DNA from: Paenibacillus artemisiicola
GTDB taxonomy: Bacteria; Bacillota; Bacilli; Paenibacillales; Paenibacillaceae
Assembly: GCF_017652985.1 (NCBI RefSeq)
Contig: NZ_JAGGDJ010000008.1
Coordinates: 1 to 64,000, forward strand
DNA length: 64,000 nucleotides
Reading direction: 5' to 3'
Shown here: positions 24,225 to 32,082 of the stretch, one piece after another
Layout: each line of letters starts with the position of its first letter
Position numbering within the stretch: position 1 is the stretch's first letter
The notes under the pieces: generated by a model
The model's input: the letters and a program-made list of their open reading frames with translations, nothing else
Database searches by the model: none
Told to the model about the DNA's origin: nothing
Translations under genes and position numbers: made by a program

Positions 24225-24329
24225 CTAGCAGAAGCAGCCGCTGAATACGATTACGAGCAGGATGAAGAGTACGAGGATAATGCCGATATGACCGAAGCCG
24301 TGATGGCCGTGGATTCCCTCTACGGACAT
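24225..24329 (-). CDS. YjcZ-family small sporulation protein
   Basis: A 34-aa peptide: a Gly/His-rich head (GIHGHHGFGHIG) followed by one hydrophobic helix (IIL VLFILLVIVFS) and GCFC at the end. The layout matches the YjcZ/YjcZ-like sporulation peptides widespread in Bacillales. ATG 24329 follows GAGGGG. A CATANNNTA-type -10 (CATATAGTA, about 24411-24419, minus strand) lies upstream without a convincing -35. The role is unknown, and spore association is inferred from the family. Confidence 0.75.
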   Translation of the reverse strand: MSVEGIHGHHGFGHIGIILVLFILLVIVFSGCFC

Positions 24330-24446
24330 TGTGAGTCACCCCTCTTTCGCCTATGGAGGACTAAGGCGTCTGGCGTTCTGCGCGAAGCATCACTGCCGCT
24401 TGCCACACAGTACTATATGCCCCGGAGTGACAACAGCCCTGTGCGC

Positions 24447-25655
24447 TTACCCAGAATGCGAAAAATGGGCGTCGGCGCGGTCTCGGGTGCGCGGGGTGTC
24501 GGCGTAGAAGGGCAGCACGGACACGGCGATCATGAGTCCGACGAACGCGATGTAGTACGGCGAGACGAAATCGCGCAGCTGGCCCGCCAGCATCGGGCCG
24601 AGGAAGGCGCCGACGGAGAAGGCGATGGACAGGATGGAGAACACGCGGCCGTATCGCTCGCCGCCGCTGCGCTCGATCAGCAGGGAAGACAGCGCGGGAA
24701 AGATGACGCCCTTGGCCATGCCGAGGACGAACAGCAGCGCGTAGAACGGGATCGGCACGCCCGCGGCGATCGCGAAATAAGCGAGCGCGAGCAGGAAGGC
24801 GCCCCACAGCGAACGCTGAAACGGCGAGCGCCTGTTCAGGAACAGCATGCTGAGCGTGAACAGCGCGCCGAGGCTGACGATGGAGAAGAGGAGTCCCGTC
24901 GTCATCATGCCTTCCTTGGTCGTCGACATGAGCGGCAGCTCGAAGGACAGGATGCCTTGGGCGCAGCTCATGGCGACGGGCAGCAGGAAGATGAGCCACG
25001 GAACGGCCGGCGTCTTCCCGCTCTTCTTCGCCGCTTCGCCGCGCATGCCGATCGCTTCCGCGCCGGCCTTCGCCTGCGCGCCGCCGGACAACGGAACGGC
25101 CATCTGCGCCGGAACGTCGCGAATGAAGAAGAGCGCGCAGGTCGCCGTGACGATCAGAATCCAGCCGAGCACGTTGAAGGCCGTCGTGAAGCCGATCTGC
25201 GCCACGAGGTAAGCGCCCGCGGCCGGCGAGACGACGGAGGCGAGGGTGTGGATGAAGCCGTTGCCGGCCATCAGCTTGCGCTGCCGGATGCGGCTCGTGG
25301 CGATCCGCGCGAGCAGCGACATGCAGGCGGGCGAGAGGAACGCCAGCACGAAGCCGCTGACGGAACGAAGCGTCAGCAGCTGCCACGGATTCGTCACGTG
25401 GGATTGCAGGAGCAGGATGGCGCCGGCGGCCCCGAGGCTGAAGACGATGAACAACCGGCTTCCGAACCGGTCGACGCCGACGCCCGCGATCAGATTGCCG
25501 GGCAGATGGGTGATGGAATACAGCCCCATCATCAGGCCGATGAACGACGGCGCGGCCCCGAGCGACACGGCGAACGGGGTCAGGATCGGATATTGGGCGT
25601 GCAGGTCGAAGAACGCGACGAACAGAAACAGGTACAGCCAGATGGCGGTTCTCAT
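24447..25655 (-). CDS. MFS transporter
   Basis: A 402-aa, 12-helix major facilitator protein. The loop 2-3 signature appears as GVGVDRFGSRLF, and a Lys/Gly-rich central loop (about 185-215) separates the two halves. Proteins of this type export drugs or sugars, with no specific marker here. The gene has a good ribosome site, stands alone and is divergent from the envelope operon beginning at 25819. Confidence 0.88.
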   Translation of the reverse strand: MRTAIWLYLFLFVAFFDLHAQYPILTPFAVSLGAAPSFIGLMMGLYSITHLPGNLIAGVGVDRFGSRLFIVFSLGAAGAILLLQSHVTNPWQLLTLRSVSGFVLAFLSPACMSLLARIATSRIRQRKLMAGNGFIHTLASVVSPAAGAYLVAQIGFTTAFNVLGWILIVTATCALFFIRDVPAQMAVPLSGGAQAKAGAEAIGMRGEAAKKSGKTPAVPWLIFLLPVAMSCAQGILSFELPLMSTTKEGMMTTGLLFSIVSLGALFTLSMLFLNRRSPFQRSLWGAFLLALAYFAIAAGVPIPFYALLFVLGMAKGVIFPALSSLLIERSGGERYGRVFSILSIAFSVGAFLGPMLAGQLRDFVSPYYIAFVGLMIAVSVLPFYADTPRTRDRADAHFSHSG

Positions 25656-25742
25656 AACGCGATCACTCCTTCGGGGCGGACAAACCGATTGTTACTACTT
25701 GTACGCGGCCCGGGGCCGGGATATGTCTGGGCTTGGGGCCGG

Positions 25743-25771
25743 TTTACGCTCCCAGGGTCCTCGGGTATAAT
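25743..25771 (+). promoter_or_regulatory. Sigma-A promoter of envelope operon
   Basis: TTTACG, 17-bp spacer, TATAAT. A second TTGGTA-17-TATAAT pair at 25774-25802 is arranged in tandem but would leave almost no leader before the 25819 start. Confidence 0.65.
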
Positions 25772-25818
25772 GGTTGGTAGAATGACCTATGGGCGGTATA
25801 ATGGAGGCGTGCGCGCAA

Positions 25819-26262
25819 ATGAGCTTTGACTTTAACTACGATACGGATACATGGGTGCAGTTTTTCAAAGACAACTGGCTGATGCTCGTCATCGCGCTCG
25901 TCGTGCTGTTCCTCGTCCTCCGGATCGTGAAGACGGTCGTGAAGTGGCTGATCGTCGTCGCGATTCTCGCGGGCGTCGTCATCTACAGCGGCTACTCGCT
26001 GGAGGACGTCAAGTCCATCGGCACGAAGGTGGCGGACGGCGTGAAGCAGGAAGCGATCTCGGCCATGGCGGGCGAGGCGAAGGACGCGACCTATACGGAT
26101 AACGGGGACGGCACGTTCACGGTGAAGACGAAAAACTTGGAGCTGGACGGCAAACCGGGCGACGACGAAGTGGAAGTCTCGTTCCGCGGGACCTCGCTCG
26201 GCAAATGGAAAATCGACGCGACGATCCGGACGCTGATCGACCAGGCGAAACAAAACGTCTGA
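25819..26262 (+). CDS. Small single-pass membrane protein with acidic outer domain
   Basis: About 147 aa. ATG 25819 (MSFDFNYDTDTWVQF) lies 12 bases after GGAGG. One strong hydrophobic helix (about 18-50) is followed by a soluble domain with beta-strand character (TYTDNGDGTFTVKTKNLEL, DDEVEVSFRGTSLGKWKID). I do not recognise the family. It is the first gene of an operon with a CvpA-like/transglutaminase protein and a class B PBP, so a role at the cell envelope is likely but unproven. Confidence 0.72.
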   Translation: MSFDFNYDTDTWVQFFKDNWLMLVIALVVLFLVLRIVKTVVKWLIVVAILAGVVIYSGYSLEDVKSIGTKVADGVKQEAISAMAGEAKDATYTDNGDGTFTVKTKNLELDGKPGDDEVEVSFRGTSLGKWKIDATIRTLIDQAKQNV

Positions 26263-26320
26263 TTCGCCGGCCGATTTGGCCGCGAGACGCGTCAAACTGA
26301 AATTCAAAGGAGGCCTCATC

Positions 26321-27490
26321 ATGCATTCATGGGTTCAAACCCTGCTCAAACCGGAACCGGTTGCGCTCATGGTGGCGCTCATCCTGCTTGTTTCCCTGAT
26401 ATCGGGCATGCGAAGAGGTGCGTCGGGTTCCGCGAAGCACCTTTTCTTTTTTGTCTGGCAGGCGATCGCGGTCATCGTGTCGCTCGTGCTGGCCGGCCGG
26501 GGGGCCGTCTATCTGTCTCCGCTCGTCCGGGACTGGCTGGCGGCGCGGGACATCGCCGTGCCGAAGGAAGACCTGGGCGCGCTGAAGCAGTTTTGGTACA
26601 CGGCCGTCACCAGCCTGCGCGACTTCGAGCTGCTGCGCTTCGGCGTGCTGTTCCTGCTCTTATATATCGTGATGCGAGTGGTCATTAACGCGCTGGAGCC
26701 GGTGCTGTTCGGCCTGCTGGACGCCGTGCTGCCGGCGCGCGGCCGCGACGGGCGCGGACGCGGCGGTTCGCCGCTGATCGCCGGGACGGCGAGCCGGACG
26801 ACGGGGGCGCTGATCGGCGCGCTGCTCGGCGGCGGCCGCGCGTTCATCCTGATGGCTTGCCTGTTCGTCTACGTATCCGTGCTGCCGAACGCGTTCGGCA
26901 CGGACATCATCCGCGCTTCCGCGCTGTACAATAAAACGGCGTCGGAGCTGCTCGATCCCGTCGCCGGCGACGTGCTGAAGCGCGGGCCGGTCATCACGCA
27001 GGCGGTGGAAGCCGAATTCCGCCGGGTGCTGGAGCGCAAGTACGAAGTGATCGACGCGGCGATCCCGCCGGATATCGGCGCGGCGGCCGCCGCGGTGACC
27101 AAGGGCGACAAGTCCGACGAGCAGAAGGCGCGCGCGCTGTACGACTGGGTCGGCACGCGGATCGCCTACGACTGGGACAAGGCGGACAATTACGTCGAGC
27201 GGGGCGTATGGAAGGAACAAGCGCCGGAGGATACGTTCAAGACGCGCAAAGGCGTCTGCATCGACGTGGCGCGGCTGTACGCGGTCATGGCCCGATCCGT
27301 CGGGCTCGACGTGCGCGTCGTGACCGGCGTCGGCATGACGGGCGACGGCGGCTACGGCCCGCACGCGTGGAACGAAGTGAAGCTGGCGGACGGCGGCGGC
27401 GCCTGGATCCCGCTCGACGCGACCTGGGCCTCGTCCGGCGATTGGTTCAACCCGCCGGGCTTCGACAAGACGCATATCCGCGAGGCGTAA
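26321..27490 (+). CDS. CvpA-like membrane domain fused to transglutaminase-like domain
   Basis: A 389-aa fusion. ATG 26321 follows AAAGGAGGC. Residues 1-195 have four helices with the CvpA pattern (ISGMRRGASGSAKHLFFFVW near the start, ALIGALLGGGRAFI near the end). Residues about 265-385 form a transglutaminase-like core with the triad Cys313 (KGVCIDVARL), His348 (PHAWNEV) and Asp366 (PLDATWA). Such domains act as proteases or crosslinking enzymes, and the membrane anchor would place it at the envelope. It lies between a small membrane protein and a PBP. Orientation of the catalytic domain across the membrane is unresolved. Confidence 0.82.
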   Translation: MHSWVQTLLKPEPVALMVALILLVSLISGMRRGASGSAKHLFFFVWQAIAVIVSLVLAGRGAVYLSPLVRDWLAARDIAVPKEDLGALKQFWYTAVTSLRDFELLRFGVLFLLLYIVMRVVINALEPVLFGLLDAVLPARGRDGRGRGGSPLIAGTASRTTGALIGALLGGGRAFILMACLFVYVSVLPNAFGTDIIRASALYNKTASELLDPVAGDVLKRGPVITQAVEAEFRRVLERKYEVIDAAIPPDIGAAAAAVTKGDKSDEQKARALYDWVGTRIAYDWDKADNYVERGVWKEQAPEDTFKTRKGVCIDVARLYAVMARSVGLDVRVVTGVGMTGDGGYGPHAWNEVKLADGGGAWIPLDATWASSGDWFNPPGFDKTHIREA

Positions 27491-27533
27491 GGAAGTCAAG
27501 CGGGAATAATGGATAGGAAAGGGGTCCAAGCAC

Positions 27534-29567
27534 GTGGAAGACGATCCGCAAAAGCGGGAGATCGCGAGACGCCGACATTTTGCGTTCCGGCTGAACTTAT
27601 TCTTTTTCGCCACGTTTTTTCTGTTCAGCGTCCTGATCGTCCGGCTGGCGATTCTGCAGTTCGTCGAAGGCCCGTCGCTTCGCGAGGAAGAGGAGAAGCG
27701 GGGCTCCACGAAGGTGCTGATCCCGCCGATCCGGGGCAACATCTACGATTCGGGCGGCAAGGCGATCGCGTATTCGACCTCGACGCAGTCGCTGTATTAC
27801 AGCATCGAGCCGGGCGAGAAGAAGGAAGACTCCATCGCGACCGCCCGGCAGCTCTATTACGTGTTCCAGCAGCACGGAGATCCGAAGGCCGCCGTGTCGC
27901 TCGAACAGATCGTCAAGAACATGGACCTGGACTACAAGAAGAACACGGTGTCCGTGCCCCGGCGCATCAAGAGCGGCCTGACGCCCGACGAGATCGCCTA
28001 TTTCCTCGAGAACCGCGACCTGTTCCAAGGCATCGACATCGTCGAGGAAAGCATCCGGCACTACGACACGACCAACACGGCCGTCCAGCTCGTCGGCTAC
28101 TTGAAGAAGTTCGGCGGCGGCGCCGAGAACGGGCTGTACAAGGACAAGGCGAAGACCGACGATCCGCGGCTGAAGTATCTGCAGCAGGAGGACGTCGGCT
28201 ATGACGGCATCGAGTACATGTACCAGGACGTGCTGCGCGGCAAGAACGGGCTGAAGGTGTACCCCGTCAACGCGGCGAGCCGCATCATCGGGCCGCCGGT
28301 CGTGACGAAGCCGGACAAAGGCGACAATATTTATTTAACCGTCAACCGGCAGGTGCAGGAGACGACGGAGAAGGCGATCATGGATCAGCTGCATTATCTT
28401 CGGACGACGCCGACGGATAAGCGGGCGCCGAACGCCAAGACCGGGTACGCCGTCGCGATGGAAGTGAAGACCGGCAAAGTGATCGCCATGGCGAGCATGC
28501 CGGATTACGACCCGAACATCTGGGAAGGCGGCAGCATCAGCACCGACGATTACAACGCGATCAAGTACGTGCTGCAGAACGGCGCCGTCAGTCCGGTCAT
28601 CGGGCCGTACGACGATCCGAAGGAGCAGCGCAAGCATCCGTCGTCCATCGTCTTCCTCGGCTCGACCCAGAAGCCGCTGTCCGTGCTGATCGGGCTGAAC
28701 GAGAAGCTGTTCACGACGAGCAGCACGTATACCGATACGGGTTCGTTCTACTACGGGAAGGAAGGCTCAACGCGCCGCCGGATCGGCAACGCCAAGGGGC
28801 ATGCGTACGGCACGCTGGACCCGTCATCCGCGATCTCCCATTCGTCCAACCCGTTCATGGCCAAGATGGTCGGCGACGCGCTATACCGGAAGGATCCGAA
28901 GAACGGCGTGGAGATCTGGGATAAATACGTGAAGCAGTTCGGCCTCGGCGTGGAGACGGGAAGCGGGCTGCCGAACGAAAGCAAGGGCGTCATCGGCTAC
29001 TTCCACGAGAAAGAAGCGGCGAGCTCGCAGTCCGCGCTCATCCTCGCGTCGTTCGGGCAGATGGGACGCTACACGACGCTCCAGCTCGCCCAATACGCGG
29101 CGACGCTGGCAAGCCACGGCAAGCGGATGAAGCCGCAGTTCGTGAAAGAGATCCGCGACACGGACGGAAACGTCGTGCAGGGCTACAAGCCGGAAGTGCT
29201 GAACGAGATCCATTTCCCGGATGCCTACTGGAAGGAAATCGAAGCCGGCATGCTGAAGGTCAGCGTCAAGGAATTCAACGAAGCGCCGTACAAGGTGCTG
29301 CGCAAAACGGGGACGTCCCAGCAGCAGGTGAGCGGCAAGACGGTCGAGAATTCCGTCTTTATCGCGTCCGCGCCCGCCGACGATCCCGTCATCGCCGTCG
29401 CCGTGGTCATTCCGGAAGGCGGCTTCGGCGCGGACGGCGCCGCGCCGGTCGCGCGCAAAATCTTGGACGCGTACAACGACTACATCGGCTTCGACGGCGT
29501 GCCGAAGAAGCCGGCCGGCTCGCCGTCGGGCGGCACGGCGGGCGGTTCCGCCGGCGGCAGCCCGTGA
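27534..29567 (+). CDS. Class B penicillin-binding protein (PBP2 type transpeptidase)
   Basis: A 677-aa protein: an N-terminal anchor helix (about 18-40), a PBP dimer domain (RGNIYDSGGKAIA onward, about 60-250) and a transpeptidase domain with Ser377 in STQK, the second motif SSN at 437 and KTG at 591. It crosslinks peptidoglycan during elongation or sporulation (PbpA/PbpH group). GTG 27534 follows GAAAGGGG. The C-terminus is a Gly/Ser/Pro tail. It is the last gene of the envelope operon, co-transcribed with the transglutaminase-like fusion. Confidence 0.94.
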   Translation: MEDDPQKREIARRRHFAFRLNLFFFATFFLFSVLIVRLAILQFVEGPSLREEEEKRGSTKVLIPPIRGNIYDSGGKAIAYSTSTQSLYYSIEPGEKKEDSIATARQLYYVFQQHGDPKAAVSLEQIVKNMDLDYKKNTVSVPRRIKSGLTPDEIAYFLENRDLFQGIDIVEESIRHYDTTNTAVQLVGYLKKFGGGAENGLYKDKAKTDDPRLKYLQQEDVGYDGIEYMYQDVLRGKNGLKVYPVNAASRIIGPPVVTKPDKGDNIYLTVNRQVQETTEKAIMDQLHYLRTTPTDKRAPNAKTGYAVAMEVKTGKVIAMASMPDYDPNIWEGGSISTDDYNAIKYVLQNGAVSPVIGPYDDPKEQRKHPSSIVFLGSTQKPLSVLIGLNEKLFTTSSTYTDTGSFYYGKEGSTRRRIGNAKGHAYGTLDPSSAISHSSNPFMAKMVGDALYRKDPKNGVEIWDKYVKQFGLGVETGSGLPNESKGVIGYFHEKEAASSQSALILASFGQMGRYTTLQLAQYAATLASHGKRMKPQFVKEIRDTDGNVVQGYKPEVLNEIHFPDAYWKEIEAGMLKVSVKEFNEAPYKVLRKTGTSQQQVSGKTVENSVFIASAPADDPVIAVAVVIPEGGFGADGAAPVARKILDAYNDYIGFDGVPKKPAGSPSGGTAGGSAGGSP

Positions 29568-29661
29568 CCGGGCGGTCCGAACGTTCCGGCGGGCGAGCGA
29601 GGCAGACCCCGGAACGCGACCGGAATCTTGGGCTGAAAGCAAGCCGATCGCAACGAAGAAG

Positions 29662-29701
29662 CGCCCCGCGGGCGGAAGACGCCGCCGCGGGGCGTTTTTT
29701 T
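29662..29701 (+). terminator. Rho-independent terminator of PBP operon
   Basis: CGCCCCGCGG pairs with CCGCGGGGCG (29662-29671 with 29685-29694), followed by seven T. Confidence 0.88.
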
Positions 29702-29726
29702 GCCGCTGCGGCTCGTCCCGTTGTTG

Positions 29727-29754
29727 CACCACGGCAACAGTGTTGCATAAGCTA
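29727..29754 (+). promoter_or_regulatory. Sigma-K-like promoter overlapping a 13-bp palindrome
   Basis: CACC and CATAAGCTA match the sigma-K elements (mACm, CATANNNTA) with about 15-16 bp between. GCAACAGTGTTGC (29734-29746) is a perfect 6-1-6 palindrome lying between them, so a regulator might bind here. Both readings are predictions. Confidence 0.5.
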
Positions 29755-29788
29755 AACCATAAGCGCTTTCGCGAAGGAGGAACTGCCC

Positions 29789-29875
29789 ATGAAAGGACGT
29801 ATGCGCAAGCACGCCGCGATCCGCCGGCTCCTGTACGCCGTGCTGTTTCTGGCCGGGACGCTTCTGGGCGCGTGA
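29789..29875 (+). CDS. 28-aa single-helix membrane peptide
   Basis: ATG 29789 sits 8 bases after a consensus AAGGAGGA. The product begins with a basic stretch (MKGRMRKHAAIRR) and ends with a hydrophobic helix (LLYAVLFLAGTLLGA). It has its own promoter-like element upstream (sigma-K-type) and a terminator at 29953, so it looks like an independent unit and not a chance frame. It matches no family I know. Expression late in the mother cell is inferred from the promoter only. Confidence 0.55.
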   Translation: MKGRMRKHAAIRRLLYAVLFLAGTLLGA

Positions 29876-29952
29876 GGATGGCGGCCGGAACGGGATGCGC
29901 CGAACGAGGCGGATATGCGGCTCGCGCCGCGGATTATAGCCATGTCAAGCCG

Positions 29953-29974
29953 GGCCGCGTCTCGCGGCCTTTTT
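29953..29974 (+). terminator. Rho-independent terminator after 28-aa peptide
   Basis: GGCCGCG and CGCGGCC separated by a 3-nt loop, followed by five T. Confidence 0.85.
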
Positions 29975-30062
29975 GTCCGCTGGCGGTTTGGATTCTACCC
30001 ATTCTGTGCTAAAATTGCTTCTAGCGGGCTGCCGCAGGCGCAGCTTGGCAAGGAGGCCAGCA

Positions 30063-30815
30063 ATGGGAGCAATCAAATTCGTCGCGCTCGACATGGACGG
30101 AACGCTGCTGAACGACCGGCAGGAAATCAGCAAAGAAAACGCGAAATGGATTCGGAAAGCGCTGGATGCCGGCGTCGTCGTCAGCTTCGCGACGGGGCGG
30201 GGCTATCAGGGCGCGCTGCCGTACGCGGAACAGCTGGATTTGCAAACCCCGATGATCACCGTCAACGGGAGCGAAATATGGACGCGCCCGGGCGTCCTGC
30301 ATCGGCGGACGCTGATGGCGCTGCCCGTGCTGAAGCGGCTGCACGAGCTCGCGCTCCGGCATGAGGACGTCTGGTACTGGGCGTACTCGACGATGGGCGT
30401 GTTCAACAAGGAGAACTGGAGCGAGCTCGGGGGGGACTACGCGTCCCAGCACTGGCTCAAGTTCGGTTATTACACGGAAGATCCGCCGATGCTGAAGGCG
30501 ATTCTGGACGAGACGTCCGCATGGGGCGGCCTCGAGATCACGAATTCGTCGCCGTCCAACCTGGAGCTTAATCCGGAAGGCGTGACCAAGGCGGCGGCCA
30601 TCCGCGAGGTATGCGGCCTGCTCGGCATCGACATGTCCCAAGTGGCCGCCATGGGCGACAGCCTGAACGATATCGCGATGATCCGCGAAGCGGGCCTCGG
30701 GGTCGCGATGGGCAACGCGCAGGACGAAGTGAAGGCGGCGGCGGACGTCGTGAACGTGACGAACGAAGAGGACGCCGTCGCGCGGCTGTTGCAAGACTAC
30801 GTGCTGAAAGGGTGA
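30063..30815 (+). CDS. Cof-type HAD-IIB phosphatase
   Basis: A 250-aa cytoplasmic enzyme. ATG 30063 follows AAGGAGGC. HAD motif I is DMDGTLLN, motif II is in SFATGRGY, the conserved Lys is in PEGVTKAAAI, and motif IV is GDSLNDIAM. HAD-IIB enzymes dephosphorylate sugar phosphates, flavins or pyridoxal phosphate, and specificity cannot be assigned. It is followed after 7 bp by a DUF456 gene and shares an operon with ThuA and a flippase gene. Confidence 0.93.
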   Translation: MGAIKFVALDMDGTLLNDRQEISKENAKWIRKALDAGVVVSFATGRGYQGALPYAEQLDLQTPMITVNGSEIWTRPGVLHRRTLMALPVLKRLHELALRHEDVWYWAYSTMGVFNKENWSELGGDYASQHWLKFGYYTEDPPMLKAILDETSAWGGLEITNSSPSNLELNPEGVTKAAAIREVCGLLGIDMSQVAAMGDSLNDIAMIREAGLGVAMGNAQDEVKAAADVVNVTNEEDAVARLLQDYVLKG

Positions 30816-30822
30816 ACCCGGC

Positions 30823-31299
30823 ATGGAAATCGCAGGCTGGATCCTAGTCATCGCTTTGTTCGTCGTCGGCATGGCCGGCGCGGTCTTTCCGATCCTTCCG
30901 GGAGCGCTGGCGATTTACGCCGCGTTCTTCGTCTACGGGTTTTTCATCTCGTTCTCGCCGTTCGGCTTCTGGTTCTGGACGATCCAGACGCTGATCGTCA
31001 TCGTCCTGTTCGTCGCGGACTACGCGGTCAGCGCCTGGGGCGTAAAGAAGTACGGCGGCTCGCGCGCGTCCGTGATCGGCAGCACGATCGGCGTCCTGGT
31101 CGGCCCGTTCGTCATCCCGGCGTTCGGGCTCATTCTCGGCCCGCTGATCGGCGCCGTGGCCGGCGAGCTGTTCACGGGCGCGGGCTTCGAGAAGTCGCTC
31201 AAGGCGGGACTGGGGGCGGTCGTCGGCTTGTTCACGAGCACGGTCGTCAAGTTCATCCTGCAGGGCGCCATGATTTTGGCATTCTTCATTTGGATTTAA
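30823..31299 (+). CDS. DUF456 membrane protein
   Basis: A 158-aa protein with four or five helices and two Gly-rich glycine-zipper stretches (VIGSTIGVLVGPFVIPAFG, LGPLIGAVAGEL) that define DUF456. Function unknown. It is tightly coupled to the preceding HAD gene and 18 bp before the ThuA-type gene. The N-terminal PILPGALAIYAAFFVYGF is also characteristic. Confidence 0.9.
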   Translation: MEIAGWILVIALFVVGMAGAVFPILPGALAIYAAFFVYGFFISFSPFGFWFWTIQTLIVIVLFVADYAVSAWGVKKYGGSRASVIGSTIGVLVGPFVIPAFGLILGPLIGAVAGELFTGAGFEKSLKAGLGAVVGLFTSTVVKFILQGAMILAFFIWI

Positions 31300-31317
31300 T
31301 ACGAGGAGGCAGTCGAG

Positions 31318-32040
31318 ATGATCAAGGTTACCGTTTGGAACGAATTTTTGCACGAGCACATTCATGAGGAAGTGAAGGCCGTTTATCCGGACGGCATTCA
31401 CGAGGCGCTGAAGGCGGGCATCGGCACGGACGGCTTCGAGGTCGCCACGGCGACGCTGGATCAGCCGGAGCACGGGCTGACGGAAGAGAAGCTCGCGAAC
31501 ACCGACGTGCTCGTCTGGTGGGGGCACATGGGCCACGACAAAGTGGACGACGCGATCGTCGAGCGCGTGCACGCGCGCGTCATGGAAGGCATGGGGCTCG
31601 TCGTGCTGCACTCCGGCCATTTCTCCAAAATTTTCAAGAAGCTGATGGGGACGGGCTGCGACCTGAAATGGCGCGAAGCGAACGAGAAGGAGCGCATCTG
31701 GACGGTCAACCCGGCGCATCCGATCGCGGCGGGGCTGCCGGAGCAGTTCGTGCTGGACCACGAGGAAATGTACGGCGAGCACTTCGACATTCCGGCGCCG
31801 GACGAGCTGGTGTTCGTGAGCTGGTTCGAGGGCGGCGAGGTGTTCCGCAGCGGCTGCACCTGGTTCCGCGGCCAAGGCAAAGTGTTCTATTTCCGTCCGG
31901 GCCACGAGACGTTCCCGACTTACTACAATCCGAACGTGCTGCAGGTCATCCGCAACGGCGTCCGCTGGGCGGCTCCTTCGGGCGCGGCCAAGCCGGTCCG
32001 CGGCAACCACCAGCCGCTCGAGGTCATCAAATCGAAATAA
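31318..32040 (+). CDS. ThuA-domain protein (trehalose-utilisation-like)
   Basis: A 240-aa protein of glutamine-amidotransferase-like fold. ATG 31318 follows GAGGAGGC. It has the ThuA features [13 protein letters not shown] and [12 protein letters not shown] and the ending [22 protein letters not shown]. ThuA proteins take part in trehalose or other disaccharide catabolism through 3-keto derivatives. No sugar dehydrogenase is adjacent, so the pathway is not evident. Confidence 0.92.
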   Translation: MIKVTVWNEFLHEHIHEEVKAVYPDGIHEALKAGIGTDGFEVATATLDQPEHGLTEEKLANTDVLVWWGHMGHDKVDDAIVERVHARVMEGMGLVVLHSGHFSKIFKKLMGTGCDLKWREANEKERIWTVNPAHPIAAGLPEQFVLDHEEMYGEHFDIPAPDELVFVSWFEGGEVFRSGCTWFRGQGKVFYFRPGHETFPTYYNPNVLQVIRNGVRWAAPSGAAKPVRGNHQPLEVIKSK

Positions 32041-32082
32041 GCGCCGGACGACAGCTTCGGACTAGGAGACGAATAGCGGCTC

